Assembly: GCF_002895925.1 (NCBI RefSeq)
Contig: NZ_NWUO01000003.1
Span: forward strand, 124,001-188,000
Origin: Mixta theicola
Lineage (GTDB): Bacteria > Pseudomonadota > Gammaproteobacteria > Enterobacterales > Enterobacteriaceae
Length of the DNA: 64,000 nt
Reading direction: 5' to 3'
A program made the translations under genes and the position numbers. Below are positions 17,598 through 27,953 of this stretch, one piece after another; position 1 is the stretch's first letter, and each line of letters starts with the position of its first letter. Below the pieces are notes generated by a model. The model saw only the letters and a list, made by a program, of their open reading frames with translations. It ran no database searches and had not been told where the DNA came from.

Positions 17598-19466
17598 TTA
17601 CTGCATTTGTACCGCAGCGCCGTACTTAATTTTTGCATCCTTACGCAGGTTGCTTAACAGCGCATCAAATACCAGCTGCGCATTATTTTGCGCCACGCCC
17701 TGCGCCATCGCTTTTTTCTGCGCTTCCGGCAGGCTTCCGGCTTTTACTTCATCCAGCGCCAGCAGCACAATGTTGCCCTGCATATCTTCGCTGGTGCCAT
17801 AAACCGGTTTACCCGCCTGCGGCTGCGGCAGCGTAAACAGCGACTGGACAATCGCGTCACGATCGCTACGCGTGAAGGTTTTCGCCTCACCGAACGCCAG
17901 ACCCGCTGCCGTTAACGCATCCTGTTTGCCCGCCTTCAGATCGGCAAGAATTTTTTCCGCCTGCGCTTTAGCCTGTTTTTCAGCCTTGTCATGCTTCAGC
18001 GTTCCCGCGATTTGCGCTTTCACTTCATCAAGCGCTTTTACCGCTTCCGGCTTATGCTCGTTTACCCGCAGGATAAAAGCGCGATCGCCATCAACGGTGA
18101 TCATATCGGAATTGCTACCCGGCGTGCCGTTTTCACCCTGCAGATTACCGTTGAAAATCGCATCCACAACCGGTTTAAAGTTCAGCTCTTCCGGAACGTT
18201 GTCGCGACCAAACCACGCCGTCTCAACGGCCTTAACGCCTGCCGCCTGCTCTGCGCTGGCTAACGATTCGTTATCGTTGCTTGCCGCATCGCTGACTTTT
18301 TGCTGAAGCTTATAGTAAGCATCCAGCGCTTTTTCCTGCTTCACTTTATCCGCGATCGCGTCATGCACTTCCGCCAGCGGCTTCACCTGTTCCGGCTGAA
18401 TATCATCCAGACGCACAATCAGGAAACCGACGGAGGATTTCACCACGCCTGACAGCTGGCCTTTGCTGGTCAGGTTAGCCTCTTTCAGCTCATCCGGCGT
18501 AGTAGAAGGTTCCAGCCAGCCCATATCGCCGCCCTTGCGCGCGGAAATAGGATCGGCGGATTTCTCTTTCGCCAGCGCGGCAAAATCCGCGCCCTGCTTC
18601 AGCTGATCCAGCATCTTCTGGGCATCAGCTTCGCTTTTAGCCTGAATAATGCTGTAGCGGTTACGCTGAGGCTGGGCATACTCTGCCTTATGCTGCTCGT
18701 ACCAGCTCTGAATATCCGCTTCGCTGGCCGCTTCCTGCATGCTGGCCGCGTCGAGCTTGAGGTAGCTTACGCGGAACTGCTCCGGCGCCAGAAAACTGCT
18801 TTTATGCTGAGCATAATAGTTTTTGATTTCATCATCGCTAACCTGCTGCGCAGCGGCCAACGCATCCACATTCAGCGTGGCCTGACGTACCACGCGCTGC
18901 TGGGAAACCAACGCCGCCAGCGCATCTGTTTCACCGCTCAGCATGAAATCAGTACCGGCGATAGCTGAAATAAGCTGTTGGGTGGTTAACTGCTTGCGCA
19001 GCGCTTCGGCATACTGATCGGCAGTAAAGCCCATGCTGTTAATCAGACCAAGATATTTGGCGTTATCAAATTTACCGTTGGTCTGGAACGCCGGCTGGTT
19101 AAAGATGGCCTGTTTGATCTGCTCATCGCTGATGCCCAGATTTAACTCTTTCGCATACTGGTCCAGCAGCGTTTCATCTACCAGCTGAGAAAGCGCCTGC
19201 TGACGCATCTGCTGCATATAGCCTGCATTACCGGCCAGCTGCGAAAACTGCTCGCCCAGCATTTGCTGTTGGCGGCTACGCTCGTTGTTAAACGCGCGAT
19301 CCAGCTGGGCGCGGCTGATTTCCTGGCCGTTGATTTTGGCGGCGTAATCGCCGTTACCGCCGATCAGATAGTTGCCAACGCCGGTCAGCACGAATGACAG
19401 GATAATCAGTCCCAGAATAATCTTGAGCACGACATGGTTCGACGCCGCGCGTAAATTGTCCATCAT
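17598..19466 (-). CDS. ppiD: PpiD, periplasmic SecYEG-associated chaperone (parvulin-like)
   Basis: The 622-residue inner-membrane-anchored chaperone helps newly translocated proteins leave the Sec translocon. One N-terminal membrane helix (about residues 13-35, VVLKIILGLIILSFVLTGV) is followed by a SurA-like chaperone region and a parvulin domain (about residues 265-360, with SADPISARKGGDMGWLEPS). The start MMDNLRAASN at 19466 is chosen because E. coli PpiD begins MMDSLR; a longer frame to 19520 lacks support. Gene order hupB-ppiD-ybaV is conserved. Confidence 0.95.
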   Translation of the reverse strand: MMDNLRAASNHVVLKIILGLIILSFVLTGVGNYLIGGNGDYAAKINGQEISRAQLDRAFNNERSRQQQMLGEQFSQLAGNAGYMQQMRQQALSQLVDETLLDQYAKELNLGISDEQIKQAIFNQPAFQTNGKFDNAKYLGLINSMGFTADQYAEALRKQLTTQQLISAIAGTDFMLSGETDALAALVSQQRVVRQATLNVDALAAAQQVSDDEIKNYYAQHKSSFLAPEQFRVSYLKLDAASMQEAASEADIQSWYEQHKAEYAQPQRNRYSIIQAKSEADAQKMLDQLKQGADFAALAKEKSADPISARKGGDMGWLEPSTTPDELKEANLTSKGQLSGVVKSSVGFLIVRLDDIQPEQVKPLAEVHDAIADKVKQEKALDAYYKLQQKVSDAASNDNESLASAEQAAGVKAVETAWFGRDNVPEELNFKPVVDAIFNGNLQGENGTPGSNSDMITVDGDRAFILRVNEHKPEAVKALDEVKAQIAGTLKHDKAEKQAKAQAEKILADLKAGKQDALTAAGLAFGEAKTFTRSDRDAIVQSLFTLPQPQAGKPVYGTSEDMQGNIVLLALDEVKAGSLPEAQKKAMAQGVAQNNAQLVFDALLSNLRKDAKIKYGAAVQMQ

Positions 19467-19609
19467 GGTATGACAACACTCCGCTGTAATGTGAATGTAA
19501 ACCTCACGCAGGCACCCCATCCCTGCAGGCGTGCGCGTTGCTGCTTTCAGGCCGACAGTGCCTGGCCATGCTCTGACATCCGCTGCTGACGTTTGTCACC
19601 TGTCAGAAT

Positions 19610-19640
19610 AAAAAAGGCACATCAATTGTCTGATGTGCCC
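19610..19640 (-). terminator. Terminator of hupB
   Basis: A 9-bp stem (GGCACATCA / TGATGTGCC) is followed by six T on the minus strand, about 70 bases after the hupB stop. Confidence 0.88.
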
Positions 19641-19712
19641 GTATGTTACATGAGAACGCAATATCAGTCCTCTCTCCACCGAAGAAATTGCTTTAATGGA
19701 GTTGACCGTAAA

Positions 19713-19985
19713 TCAGTTTACCGCGTCTTTCAGCGCTTTACCGGCACGGAAGCCAGGTACTTTGCTGGCCGGAATGGTAATTTCTTTACCCGTCTGCGGG
19801 TTACGGCCAGTGCGTTCAGAACGCTCGCGTACAGAAAATGTACCAAAGCCAACCAGAGCCACTTCTTCGCCTGATTTCAGTGAATCAGAAACTGAGCCAA
19901 TAAAAGCATCTAAAACACGTCCTGCTGCCGCTTTAGAAATATCAGCGTCTGCGGCAATTTTGTCGATCAATTGTGACTTATTCAC
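19713..19985 (-). CDS. hupB: HU-beta nucleoid protein (GTG start)
   Basis: The 90-residue histone-like protein bends and compacts DNA as a homodimer or with HU-alpha. The start is taken as GTG at 19985, giving [22 protein letters not shown] lies 9 bases before it, whereas the upstream in-frame ATG at 19994 abuts that Shine-Dalgarno. The DNA-binding arm is [23 protein letters not shown]. It lies directly downstream of lon as in E. coli, with the lon terminator between. Confidence 0.96.
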   Translation of the reverse strand: MNKSQLIDKIAADADISKAAAGRVLDAFIGSVSDSLKSGEEVALVGFGTFSVRERSERTGRNPQTGKEITIPASKVPGFRAGKALKDAVN

Positions 19986-20131
19986 TCTATTCATCCCCTC
20001 TTTTATTATTCACTATCGCAGCCGACTTCCAGCCAGACGCGAACGCGCAGCCAGTTATAGCAAGGTTGTTGAGCCGAAACAACGGGAATTCTCTGGGTCG
20101 CTGTTTCAACAGCCCTCTAAATTAGCGGCAC

Positions 20132-20168
20132 AAAAAAAAGCTGGCAAGTCCCATTTGACTTGCCAGCT
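20132..20168 (-). terminator. Terminator of lon
   Basis: A 12-bp stem (AGCTGGCAAGTC / GACTTGCCAGCT) with a 6-base loop is followed by eight T on the minus strand. Confidence 0.92.
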
Positions 20169-20198
20169 ACGCTTTTTAACTGATTTTGTCTTTAGTCA

Positions 20199-22553
20199 CT
20201 ATTTCGCCGTAGCGACCTGCATCCCATAAGGTGCATTTTGCAGCGCCAGCGTCAAAACATCCTCAATACGTTTGACCGGATGAATATCCAGATCGGCCAG
20301 CACGTTTTCCGGAATCTCTTCCAGATCGCGCTTATTGTCATCCGGGATCACTACCGTTTTAATCCCGCCGCGATGCGCTGCCAGCAGTTTCTCTTTCAGG
20401 CCGCCGATAGGCAGCACCTGACCACGCAGCGTGATCTCGCCGGTCATGGCGACATTAGCGCGCACCGGATTGCCCGTCAGGCAGGAAACCAGCGCGGTGC
20501 ACATGGCAATACCGGCGCTGGGACCATCTTTCGGCGTTGCGCCTTCCGGCACGTGTACGTGAATATCGCGCTTCTCGTAGAAATCGCCGTTGATGCCCAG
20601 TTTCTCTGCACGCGCGCGCACTACGGTTAATGCCGCCTGAATCGACTCCTGCATTACCTCGCCCAGCGAACCGGTATAGGTCAGCTTGCCTTTGCCCGGA
20701 ACGCAGGCGGTTTCAATGGTCAGCAGATCGCCGCCCACTTCCGTCCACGCCAGACCGGTTACCTGACCAACGCGGTTTTCGTTGTCGGCACGACCATAGT
20801 CGAAGCGCTGCACGCCGAGGAAATCTTTCAGGTTATCGCCGTTGATCTCGATATGCTTCAGATTTTTATCCAGCAGCAGCGCTTTTACCGCCTTGCGGCA
20901 CAGCTTGGAGAGCTCACGCTCAAGGCTACGCACGCCGGCTTCACGCGTGTAGTAACGAATGATGCCCACGATCGCGCTGTCGTCTACGCTAATTTCATTG
21001 GATTTCAGCGCGTTACGTTCGATCTGTTTCGGCAGCAGATGCTGCCTGGCGATATTCAGCTTTTCATCTTCGGTATAGCCGGAAAGCCGAATCACTTCCA
21101 TACGATCCAGCAGCGGCGCCGGGATATTCATTGAGTTAGAGGTCGCAACGAACATCACATCAGAGAGGTCGTAATCCACTTCCAGATAGTGATCGTTAAA
21201 AGCGACGTTCTGCTCAGGATCCAGCACCTCCAGCAGCGCTGAAGCCGGGTCACCGCGCATATCAGATGACATTTTGTCGATCTCATCCAGCAAAAACAGC
21301 GGGTTTTTCACGCCAACTTTCGCCATTTTCTGGATCAGTTTGCCCGGCATGGAGCCGATGTAGGTACGACGATGCCCGCGAATTTCTGCCTCATCGCGCA
21401 CCCCGCCCAGCGCCATACGGATATACTTACGGCCGGTCGCTTTAGCGATGGACTGCCCCAGCGAGGTTTTACCCACGCCCGGCGGCCCTACCAGACACAG
21501 AATCGGCCCTTTGATTTTATTGACGCGGCTCTGTACCGCCAGATATTCCAGAATGCGGTCTTTCACGCGCTCAAGGCCGTAATGATCGGTATCCAGCGTT
21601 TCCTGAGCCTTACGCAGGTCTTTTTTCACCTTGCTGCGCTCATTCCAGGGAACCTGAACCATCCATTCGATATAGCCGCGCACCACCGTCGCTTCCGCAG
21701 ACATCGGCGACATCATTTTCAGCTTCTGCAGCTCGGCTTCCGCCTTTTCGCGCGCCTCTTTCGGCATTTTGGACGCGTCGATTTTACGCTTCAGCGCTTC
21801 ATATTCATCCGGCGCATCGTCCATTTCGCCCAGCTCTTTCTGAATGGCCTTCATTTGCTCGTTCAGATAGTACTCGCGCTGGCTTTTTTCCATCTGTTTT
21901 TTGACGCGATTACGAATACGTTTTTCTACCTGCAGCAGGTCGATTTCGGATTCCATCATCGCCATTAAATATTCCAGGCGCTCATTGACGTCGGACATTT
22001 CCAGCACGGACTGTTTATCGGCCAGCTTCAGCGGCATATGCGCCGCCACGGTATCGGCCAGGCGCGCGGCATCATCAATGCTATTCAGCGAGGTCAGAAC
22101 TTCAGGCGGGATTTTTTTATTGAGCTTGATATAGCCTTCAAACTGGTTGATGGCGGTACGCACCAGCACTTCTTGCTCGCGCTCTTCAATCTCAGGAGAA
22201 GCCAGGTATTCCGCCTGGGCGGTAAAATGTTCGCCGTTATCGGCCAACGTGGTAATACGTGCCCGCTGTAACCCCTCAACCAGCACTTTTACGGTGCCGT
22301 CCGGCAGTTTCAGCATTTGCAAAATAGAAGAAACGGTCCCTACAGAGAAGAGATCGTTAATGCCAGGTTCATCCGTTGAAGCCTCTTTCTGTGCTACCAG
22401 CATGATCTTTTTATCATGATCCATTGCGGCTTCGAGGCACCGAATCGATTTTTCCCGACCAACAAACAACGGAATTACCATGTGCGGATAAACCACTACG
22501 TCGCGCAATGGCAACACAGGGATTTCAATGCGTTCAGAACGCTCAGGATTCAT
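20199..22553 (-). CDS. lon: Lon ATP-dependent protease
   Basis: This cytosolic hexameric AAA+ serine protease degrades misfolded and regulatory proteins. Its 784 residues equal the E. coli length. The N-terminal substrate domain begins [20 protein letters not shown]. Walker A is [10 protein letters not shown] (about residues 356-365) and Walker [11 protein letters not shown]. The proteolytic Ser679 lies in [10 protein letters not shown] and Lys722 in the [12 protein letters not shown] segment. A sigma-32 promoter is visible about 90-115 bases upstream. It lies between clpX and hupB in the conserved order. Confidence 0.98.
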   Translation of the reverse strand: MNPERSERIEIPVLPLRDVVVYPHMVIPLFVGREKSIRCLEAAMDHDKKIMLVAQKEASTDEPGINDLFSVGTVSSILQMLKLPDGTVKVLVEGLQRARITTLADNGEHFTAQAEYLASPEIEEREQEVLVRTAINQFEGYIKLNKKIPPEVLTSLNSIDDAARLADTVAAHMPLKLADKQSVLEMSDVNERLEYLMAMMESEIDLLQVEKRIRNRVKKQMEKSQREYYLNEQMKAIQKELGEMDDAPDEYEALKRKIDASKMPKEAREKAEAELQKLKMMSPMSAEATVVRGYIEWMVQVPWNERSKVKKDLRKAQETLDTDHYGLERVKDRILEYLAVQSRVNKIKGPILCLVGPPGVGKTSLGQSIAKATGRKYIRMALGGVRDEAEIRGHRRTYIGSMPGKLIQKMAKVGVKNPLFLLDEIDKMSSDMRGDPASALLEVLDPEQNVAFNDHYLEVDYDLSDVMFVATSNSMNIPAPLLDRMEVIRLSGYTEDEKLNIARQHLLPKQIERNALKSNEISVDDSAIVGIIRYYTREAGVRSLERELSKLCRKAVKALLLDKNLKHIEINGDNLKDFLGVQRFDYGRADNENRVGQVTGLAWTEVGGDLLTIETACVPGKGKLTYTGSLGEVMQESIQAALTVVRARAEKLGINGDFYEKRDIHVHVPEGATPKDGPSAGIAMCTALVSCLTGNPVRANVAMTGEITLRGQVLPIGGLKEKLLAAHRGGIKTVVIPDDNKRDLEEIPENVLADLDIHPVKRIEDVLTLALQNAPYGMQVATAK

Positions 22554-22639
22554 AGAGCTCTCTCTTAGTTTAAAGTCCGCCAGGTGATGGGTACCGCATA
22601 GTGCAGGCTATGTGCCAGGGAACCCACAGGTATTTGAGT

Positions 22640-22667
22640 ATATGGGGATGTTTGCCAGACATTCAAT
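22640..22667 (-). promoter_or_regulatory. Sigma-32 heat-shock promoter of lon
   Basis: On the minus strand, -35 ATTGAAT, a 13-base spacer and -10 CCCCATAT match the sigma-32 consensus (CTTGAAA, CCCCATnT). The known E. coli lon promoter, from memory, has the same hexamers. Confidence 0.87.
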
Positions 22668-22681
22668 GTCCGGGACATGAG

Positions 22682-22715
22682 AAAAACAAAAGGGGGACAA
22701 TTTCCCCCTTTTATA
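22682..22715 (-). terminator. Terminator of clpX
   Basis: An AAAAGGGGGA / TTCCCCCTTTT hairpin lies 30-50 bases after clpX, with T-runs on both sides (TTTTGTTTTT on the minus strand). Confidence 0.85.
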
Positions 22716-22741
22716 ACTAACTTGCTGGTTGTGTTGACGAA

Positions 22742-24016
22742 TTATTCGCCAGATGCCTGCTGCGCTTCGTGAGATCCGTAGATAAGCATCGGTTTTGACT
22801 GCCCTTCAATCACGGACTCATCAATAACCACTTTTTCTACATCGTCCATCGAAGGCAGATCGTACATCGTATCCAGCAGAGCGGCTTCTACGATAGAACG
22901 CAGGCCACGCGCGCCGGTTTTACGCGACATCGCTTTCTGCGCAATTGCCGTCAGCGCTTCGTCACGGAACTCCAGCTCAACGCCTTCCAGGTTAAACAGC
23001 GCCTGATACTGCTTCGTCAGCGCGTTTTTCGGCTCGCGCAGGATCTGAATCAGCGCTTCTTCACTCAGCTCATTGAGCGTTGCCACTACCGGCAAACGGC
23101 CAATAAACTCAGGAATCAGACCAAATTTGATCAAATCTTCCGGCTCAACCTGCTCCAGCAGCTGGCCTTCCGATGCTTTCTGCGATTTGCCTTTTACCGT
23201 CGCGCCAAAGCCGATGCCGGAGCCGGTTTCCACACGCTGGGAAATGACTTTATCCAGACCGGCAAAGGCACCGCCGCAGATAAACAGAATTTTAGAGGTA
23301 TCAACCTGCAAAAACTCCTGCTGCGGATGCTTACGTCCGCCCTGCGGCGGTACGGCGGCAACCGTGCCTTCAATCAGTTTCAGCAACGCCTGCTGCACGC
23401 CTTCACCGGAGACATCACGCGTAATCGACGGGTTGTCTGATTTGCGGGAAATTTTATCAATTTCATCAATGTAGACGATGCCGCGCTGTGCTTTTTGCAC
23501 GTCGTAGTCACATTTCTGCAGCAATTTCTGGATAATATTCTCGACGTCTTCACCCACATAACCGGCTTCGGTCAGCGTGGTGGCGTCAGCCATGGTGAAG
23601 GGCACATCCAGCAGACGCGCCAGCGTTTCCGCCAACAGCGTTTTACCGCTACCGGTCGGACCAATCAGCAGAATATTACTTTTACCCAGTTCGATACCGT
23701 TGCTGGTATCGCCGTTGCGCAGGCGTTTGTAATGGTTGTACACCGCCACCGCCAGCACTTTTTTCGCCCTTTCCTGACCGATAACGTAATCGTCAAGATG
23801 ATGGCGAATTTCGTGCGGCGTCGGTAACGCGCTACGCTCGCGATGCGGCGCGACTTCTTTTATCTCTTCGCGAATAATGTCATTACATAAATCGACACAT
23901 TCGTCGCAGATATACACTGACGGCCCGGCAATCAGCTTGCGCACTTCATGCTGGCTTTTACCGCAAAAAGAGCAGTACAGCAGCTTCCCTGAACCGTCTT
24001 TGCGCTTATCTGTCAT
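22742..24016 (-). CDS. clpX: ClpX, unfoldase subunit of ClpXP
   Basis: The 424-residue AAA+ hexamer recognises tagged substrates, unfolds them and feeds them to ClpP. The N-terminal C4 zinc domain is visible (Cys15, Cys18 and the CDEC pair). Walker A is [10 protein letters not shown], the pore loop GYVGEDVEN, Walker B IDEIDK, and the RKH loop lies in GGRKHPQQE. The ClpP-contact IGF loop appears as IGFGATVKG. It lies 129 bases downstream of clpP on the same strand, the conserved operon. Confidence 0.98.
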   Translation of the reverse strand: MTDKRKDGSGKLLYCSFCGKSQHEVRKLIAGPSVYICDECVDLCNDIIREEIKEVAPHRERSALPTPHEIRHHLDDYVIGQERAKKVLAVAVYNHYKRLRNGDTSNGIELGKSNILLIGPTGSGKTLLAETLARLLDVPFTMADATTLTEAGYVGEDVENIIQKLLQKCDYDVQKAQRGIVYIDEIDKISRKSDNPSITRDVSGEGVQQALLKLIEGTVAAVPPQGGRKHPQQEFLQVDTSKILFICGGAFAGLDKVISQRVETGSGIGFGATVKGKSQKASEGQLLEQVEPEDLIKFGLIPEFIGRLPVVATLNELSEEALIQILREPKNALTKQYQALFNLEGVELEFRDEALTAIAQKAMSRKTGARGLRSIVEAALLDTMYDLPSMDDVEKVVIDESVIEGQSKPMLIYGSHEAQQASGE

Positions 24017-24145
24017 CAGCTAACCTCTTCATTTATCTCGTCCGCAGTCAAATGCGGCGATGGCAGCCAGATTGACTGCCCTCATTCGTAGCCACTCTTC
24101 ACCCGTTATCTGCTGTAACTATAGCGTATGCAGCGGGATGGAGTC

Positions 24146-24769
24146 TTATTGGCGATGCGTAAGAATAGAATCAACTAAACCATACTCTACCGCCTCACTC
24201 GCCGAGAGGAAACGGTCACGCTCGGTATCACGCTCGATTTGTTCAAGCGATTTACCCGTATGTTCCGCCATCAGTTCGTTCATGCGCTGTTTAACTTTAA
24301 GAATTTCACGGGCATGAATTTCAATATCCGTCGCCTGGCCCTGATAGCCGCCCAGCGGCTGGTGGATCATCACGCGAGAGTTAGGCAGGCAGTAACGCTT
24401 ACCTTTGGTGCCCGCCGTCAACAGGAATGCACCCATCGAGCAAGCCTGTCCCATACAAATGGTGCTGACATCCGGCTTAATAAACTTCATCGTATCGTAA
24501 ATCGACATACCTGCGGTGATAACGCCGCCCGGTGAGTTGATGTACAGATAAATATCTTTTTCTGGGTTTTCCGCTTCCAGAAACAGCATCTGGGCCACGA
24601 TCAGGTTCGCCATATGATCTTCAACCTGACCGGTAAGGAAAATGACGCGCTCTTTTAACAGGCGGGAATAAATGTCGTAAGAACGCTCGCCGCGCGAGGT
24701 TTGTTCGACCACCATAGGCACCAGCGCCATATTAGGTGCGGAAAATTCACGTTCGCCATTGTATGACAT
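24146..24769 (-). CDS. clpP: ClpP, proteolytic subunit of ClpXP/ClpAP
   Basis: The 207-residue serine peptidase forms a double heptamer. The start [14 protein letters not shown] follows AGGAGACGGTA; an upstream frame of 11 codons is rejected. The short propeptide precedes [16 protein letters not shown]. The catalytic triad is Ser in GQACSMGAF, His in [10 protein letters not shown] and Asp in [10 protein letters not shown]. The residue before the nucleophile is Cys where E. coli has Ala, an unusual but probably tolerated change. A sigma-32 promoter lies about 150-180 bases upstream. Confidence 0.97.
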   Translation of the reverse strand: MSYNGEREFSAPNMALVPMVVEQTSRGERSYDIYSRLLKERVIFLTGQVEDHMANLIVAQMLFLEAENPEKDIYLYINSPGGVITAGMSIYDTMKFIKPDVSTICMGQACSMGAFLLTAGTKGKRYCLPNSRVMIHQPLGGYQGQATDIEIHAREILKVKQRMNELMAEHTGKSLEQIERDTERDRFLSASEAVEYGLVDSILTHRQ

Positions 24770-24919
24770 TACCGTCTCCTGGATAAATTTCATTGGCAAC
24801 ATTCTGTACCGATTCTACTTAAGTGAGAACATGAAAACCATGCTTCACGTTGCCACTCTCCGACGCTATCCGGACGGTCAATCAGCCAGCCTTTCACTTT
24901 TCACAATATTCGGAAAACT

Positions 24920-24948
24920 ATCTGGGGGCATGCGCCCGCTGTTTCAAG
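24920..24948 (-). promoter_or_regulatory. Sigma-32 heat-shock promoter of clpP-clpX
   Basis: On the minus strand, -35 CTTGAAA is a perfect match, followed by a 14-base spacer and -10 CCCCAGAT. It lies within the 340-base tig-clpP intergenic region, which otherwise holds only the tig terminator. Confidence 0.8.
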
Positions 24949-25055
24949 CATAACAACGTTTTCTTCAATCGCTAACCCGGAATAACATCATACCGAATAA
25001 CCTGACGCTTAATTAGCCAAAAAGGTACACAAAAAGAGTTTTCTGAAAGGGATAA

Positions 25056-25088
25056 ATAAAAAGCCCGCTCCTTACGGCAGCGGGCTTT
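25056..25088 (-). terminator. Terminator of tig
   Basis: A stem AAAGCCCGCT / AGCGGGCTTT with a 9-base loop is followed by TTTTTAT on the minus strand, just after the tig stop. Confidence 0.88.
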
Positions 25089-25109
25089 CAGCACTTAAGG
25101 CTTGAAAAA

Positions 25110-26414
25110 TCAGGCCATTGAAGTCTGATTCATCAGTTCCTGGAACTTAGTGGCTTTCTCAGTCACTTTCGCTTTTTCCAGTACCGCTTCAACTGCCTGC
25201 TCTTCCAGAGCGACGTTGCGCATATTGTTCATCAGCTCATTATTTTTGCTGTAGAACTCGATCACTTCCTGCGGATCTTCGTAGGCAGACGCCATCTCTT
25301 CGATCAGCGTTTTCACGCGATCTTCATCCGCTTTCAGTTCGTTGGTGCGGATCACTTCGCCCAGCAGCAGACCGACCACTACGCGACGCTTAGCCTGCTC
25401 TTCGAACAGTTCGCGCGGCAGCTCCAGAGCCTGGTTCTCATTGCCACCGAAGCGCTGAGCAGCCTGACGACGCAGCACGTCGATTTCGCTGTCAATCAGC
25501 GCAGCAGGCACGTCGATGTCGTTGGCTTTAACCAGGCCGTCAATTGCCTGCGTTTTAACACGGTTACGCACGGCGCCTTTCAGCTCGCGCTCCATGTTTT
25601 TACGCACTTCCGTACGCAGGCCAGCAACCGAACCATCTTCCACGCCGAAACGCTTGATAAATTCTTCGGTCAGTTCCGGCAGCTCGCGCTCTTCAACTTT
25701 TTTCAGCACGATAGCGAACTTCGCGTCTTTCCCTTTCAGGTTTTCCGCGTGGTAATCTTCCGGGAATTTCACGTCGATGGTGAATTCGTCGCCGGCTTTA
25801 TGGCCAACAACGCCTTCTTCGAAGCCTGGGATCATGCGGCCCTGGCCCATAGCCAGTACGAAATCAGAGGCTTTGCCGCCTTCAAACTCTTCGCCGTCTA
25901 CGGAACCGGTGAAATCAACGGTAACGCGATCTTCTGCGGCCGCTTCACCTTCTTTCTCTTTCCAGTTCGCCTGCTGTTTACGCAGGGTATCCAGCATGGC
26001 GTCAACGTCTTCATCAGTCACTTCAACAATCGGTTTTTCAACTTCGATTGCGTCCAGACCCTGCAGCTCAACTTCCGGATAAACTTCAAATTCTACAGAG
26101 TAGGTGAAATCTTCACCCTGTTTGTATTCGCCCGGTACGTAGTTCGGTGCGCCGGCCGGATTGATTTTCTCTTTGATGATGGCATCAACAAAGTTGCGCT
26201 GCATCAGATCGCCCAGCACATCCTGACGAACGGATGCGCCGTAACGCTGTGCCACTACGCTCATCGGCACTTTCCCTTTACGGAAACCGTCGATACGGAC
26301 TTTCTTCGCTACATCGACCAGCTCTTTTTTCACAGCGTTCTCGATGCTGTCAGCAGCGACAGTAATCGTAACGCGACGGCCCAGGCCCTGAGTGGTTTCT
26401 ACTGAAACTTGCAT
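25110..26414 (-). CDS. tig: Trigger factor, ribosome-associated chaperone
   Basis: The 434-residue chaperone and peptidyl-prolyl isomerase binds nascent chains at the exit tunnel. The ribosome-binding signature GFRKGKVP lies at about residues 43-50. The FKBP-like isomerase domain covers about residues 150-245 ([32 protein letters not shown]). The C-terminal chaperone arms follow to ...[11 protein letters not shown]. It is upstream of clpP-clpX in the usual tig-clpPX-lon order but has its own terminator. Confidence 0.98.
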   Translation of the reverse strand: MQVSVETTQGLGRRVTITVAADSIENAVKKELVDVAKKVRIDGFRKGKVPMSVVAQRYGASVRQDVLGDLMQRNFVDAIIKEKINPAGAPNYVPGEYKQGEDFTYSVEFEVYPEVELQGLDAIEVEKPIVEVTDEDVDAMLDTLRKQQANWKEKEGEAAAEDRVTVDFTGSVDGEEFEGGKASDFVLAMGQGRMIPGFEEGVVGHKAGDEFTIDVKFPEDYHAENLKGKDAKFAIVLKKVEERELPELTEEFIKRFGVEDGSVAGLRTEVRKNMERELKGAVRNRVKTQAIDGLVKANDIDVPAALIDSEIDVLRRQAAQRFGGNENQALELPRELFEEQAKRRVVVGLLLGEVIRTNELKADEDRVKTLIEEMASAYEDPQEVIEFYSKNNELMNNMRNVALEEQAVEAVLEKAKVTEKATKFQELMNQTSMA

Positions 26415-26564
26415 CTTGTTACCTCAAAAAATCACGAGCTCGGTCAACTTCAGATAGCGCAAACGAAAGCCTGCACTATCCAACAACCGGGACGGCCTCT
26501 GATGAAGAACCCATTCCCTGTTACCAGAAGCGTCCCGAAGCAATTCCGGAAAAATAGACGCCGC

Positions 26565-26593
26565 ATTATAGCGGCATCGTTTTACCGCGTCGA
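26565..26593 (-). promoter_or_regulatory. Candidate sigma-70 promoter of tig
   Basis: On the minus strand, -10 TATAAT is preceded at 17 bases by TCGACG (weak -35). It lies within the 314-base bolA-tig intergenic region, where I see nothing else except the bolA terminator. Confidence 0.5.
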
Positions 26594-26681
26594 GAACGCA
26601 AACCGGGCACCGGTTCGCAGTTTGGCGGAAAATAAGCGAAAAATGACCTCAGCAACGCGCCGGAGCGCGCAAAATTCAGAC

Positions 26682-26708
26682 AAAAGAAAACGGCCCTCAG
26701 GCCGTTTT
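26682..26708 (-). terminator. Terminator of bolA
   Basis: A 9-bp stem (AAAACGGCC / GGCCGTTTT) with CTCA loop lies 20 bases after the bolA stop. Confidence 0.87.
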
Positions 26709-26728
26709 GGTTAATTCCTCGCTTCGAT

Positions 26729-27043
26729 TCAGGCTAACATCCCTGCCCCGCGACAGTTAGGTGAGGAAAGTACCGTATCCTGCAGTCCTTCCCACTCTTT
26801 TAGCGTATAGGTATGCAACGCCAGTGCGTGTACGCTGCCTTCCAGCTCTTCGCTCAGAGTGCTGTAAATAGCACGATGACGCATTAAAAAGCGCTGATCG
26901 GTAAAGCTATCGCTGACAATCACCACTTTGAAGTGGCTCTCCGATCCCGCAGGGACATTATGACGATAACTCTCATCATGAACTTCCAGGTGGGCCGGTT
27001 GAAAGGCGGTTCTTAACTTTTCTTCTATTTGTTCGCGAATCAT
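26729..27043 (-). CDS. bolA: BolA, morphogene and Fe-S/glutaredoxin partner
   Basis: The 104-residue stress-induced regulator works with monothiol glutaredoxin and influences cell shape and biofilm. The start [10 protein letters not shown] is preceded by AGGAG at 8 bases; an ATG three codons earlier is too close to it. The conserved core is [19 protein letters not shown], with the invariant His in HALALHTYT. It is divergent from yajG, with 277 bases between them for both promoters, which I could not resolve. Confidence 0.96.
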   Translation of the reverse strand: MIREQIEEKLRTAFQPAHLEVHDESYRHNVPAGSESHFKVVIVSDSFTDQRFLMRHRAIYSTLSEELEGSVHALALHTYTLKEWEGLQDTVLSSPNCRGAGMLA

Positions 27044-27320
27044 GACATCCACTCCTCTACGGCAGAGAGCTACGCCCCATCCCTTTAAATATTAGTCGGT
27101 TTTGATCCGTTTCCACGGCTAATGCGAAAAAAACTGTACCGTTTGTTACAAGCGGACAGCGCTACCGCGTCGCGAACCGCAGCAAATCGCGTTCCGCCAC
27201 GTTGAAAAAACAAGCGGAGTGATGAATTTACACGCCGCCGGGGCTTTCTTCACGGAAACGCAATGATATGATGCCCGCTGTTTTGTCAGCAATATCATTC
27301 AGACTTACGAGAAAATAAGC

Positions 27321-27899
27321 ATGCTAAAAAAACTTTTCTTCCCTCTGCTGGCTGCCTTTATCCTGGCTGGCTGTGCGAACAACAGCAATACAATTGATGT
27401 ACAACCCGCTATTCAACTGCCTCAGCAAGATCCCAGCCTGATGGGCGTTACGGTTAGCATCAACGGTGCCGATCAACGTTCCGATCAGGCGCTGGCCAAA
27501 GTCACCCGTGACGCGCAGCTGGTGACCCTGACGCCAAGCCGCGATCTGCGTTTCCTGCTGCAGGAAGTGCTGGAGAAACAGATGACCGCCCGCGGATATA
27601 TGGTCGGCCCTAACGGCGCGGTAGATTTGCAAATCGTCGTGAACAACCTGTATGCCGATGTGACCCAGGGCAACCTGCGCTACAGCATCACCACCAAAGC
27701 GGACATTTCTATTATTGCCAGCGCGAAGAACGGCAATAAGCAGGTAAAAAACTATCGTCAGACCTACAGCGTAGAGGGCGCATTTAACGCCACCAATGAA
27801 AAAATCACCAAAGCCGTTAACTCTACCCTGAGCGATGTCATTTCCGATATGGCGCAGGACACCAGTGTTAGCAGTTTTATCAAGCAGAACGCACGTTAA
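27321..27899 (+). CDS. yajG: YajG family outer-membrane lipoprotein
   Basis: The 192-residue lipoprotein starts MLKKLFFPLLAAFILAGC, with lipidated Cys18 and Ala at +2 (outer-membrane sorting). The rest is the YajG domain (QDPSLMGVTVSINGADQRSD, VDLQIVVNNLYADVTQGNL). Function not established; in several enterics it is co-transcribed with ampG, which follows after 54 bases here without an obvious terminator. That suggests a shared role or transcription with peptidoglycan recycling. Confidence 0.93.
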   Translation: MLKKLFFPLLAAFILAGCANNSNTIDVQPAIQLPQQDPSLMGVTVSINGADQRSDQALAKVTRDAQLVTLTPSRDLRFLLQEVLEKQMTARGYMVGPNGAVDLQIVVNNLYADVTQGNLRYSITTKADISIIASAKNGNKQVKNYRQTYSVEGAFNATNEKITKAVNSTLSDVISDMAQDTSVSSFIKQNAR

Positions 27900-27953
27900 T
27901 GATTTGCGGTAGCCCGGCGGGATGCCGGGCCTGCCTACAGGAAAAAAGTCGTT

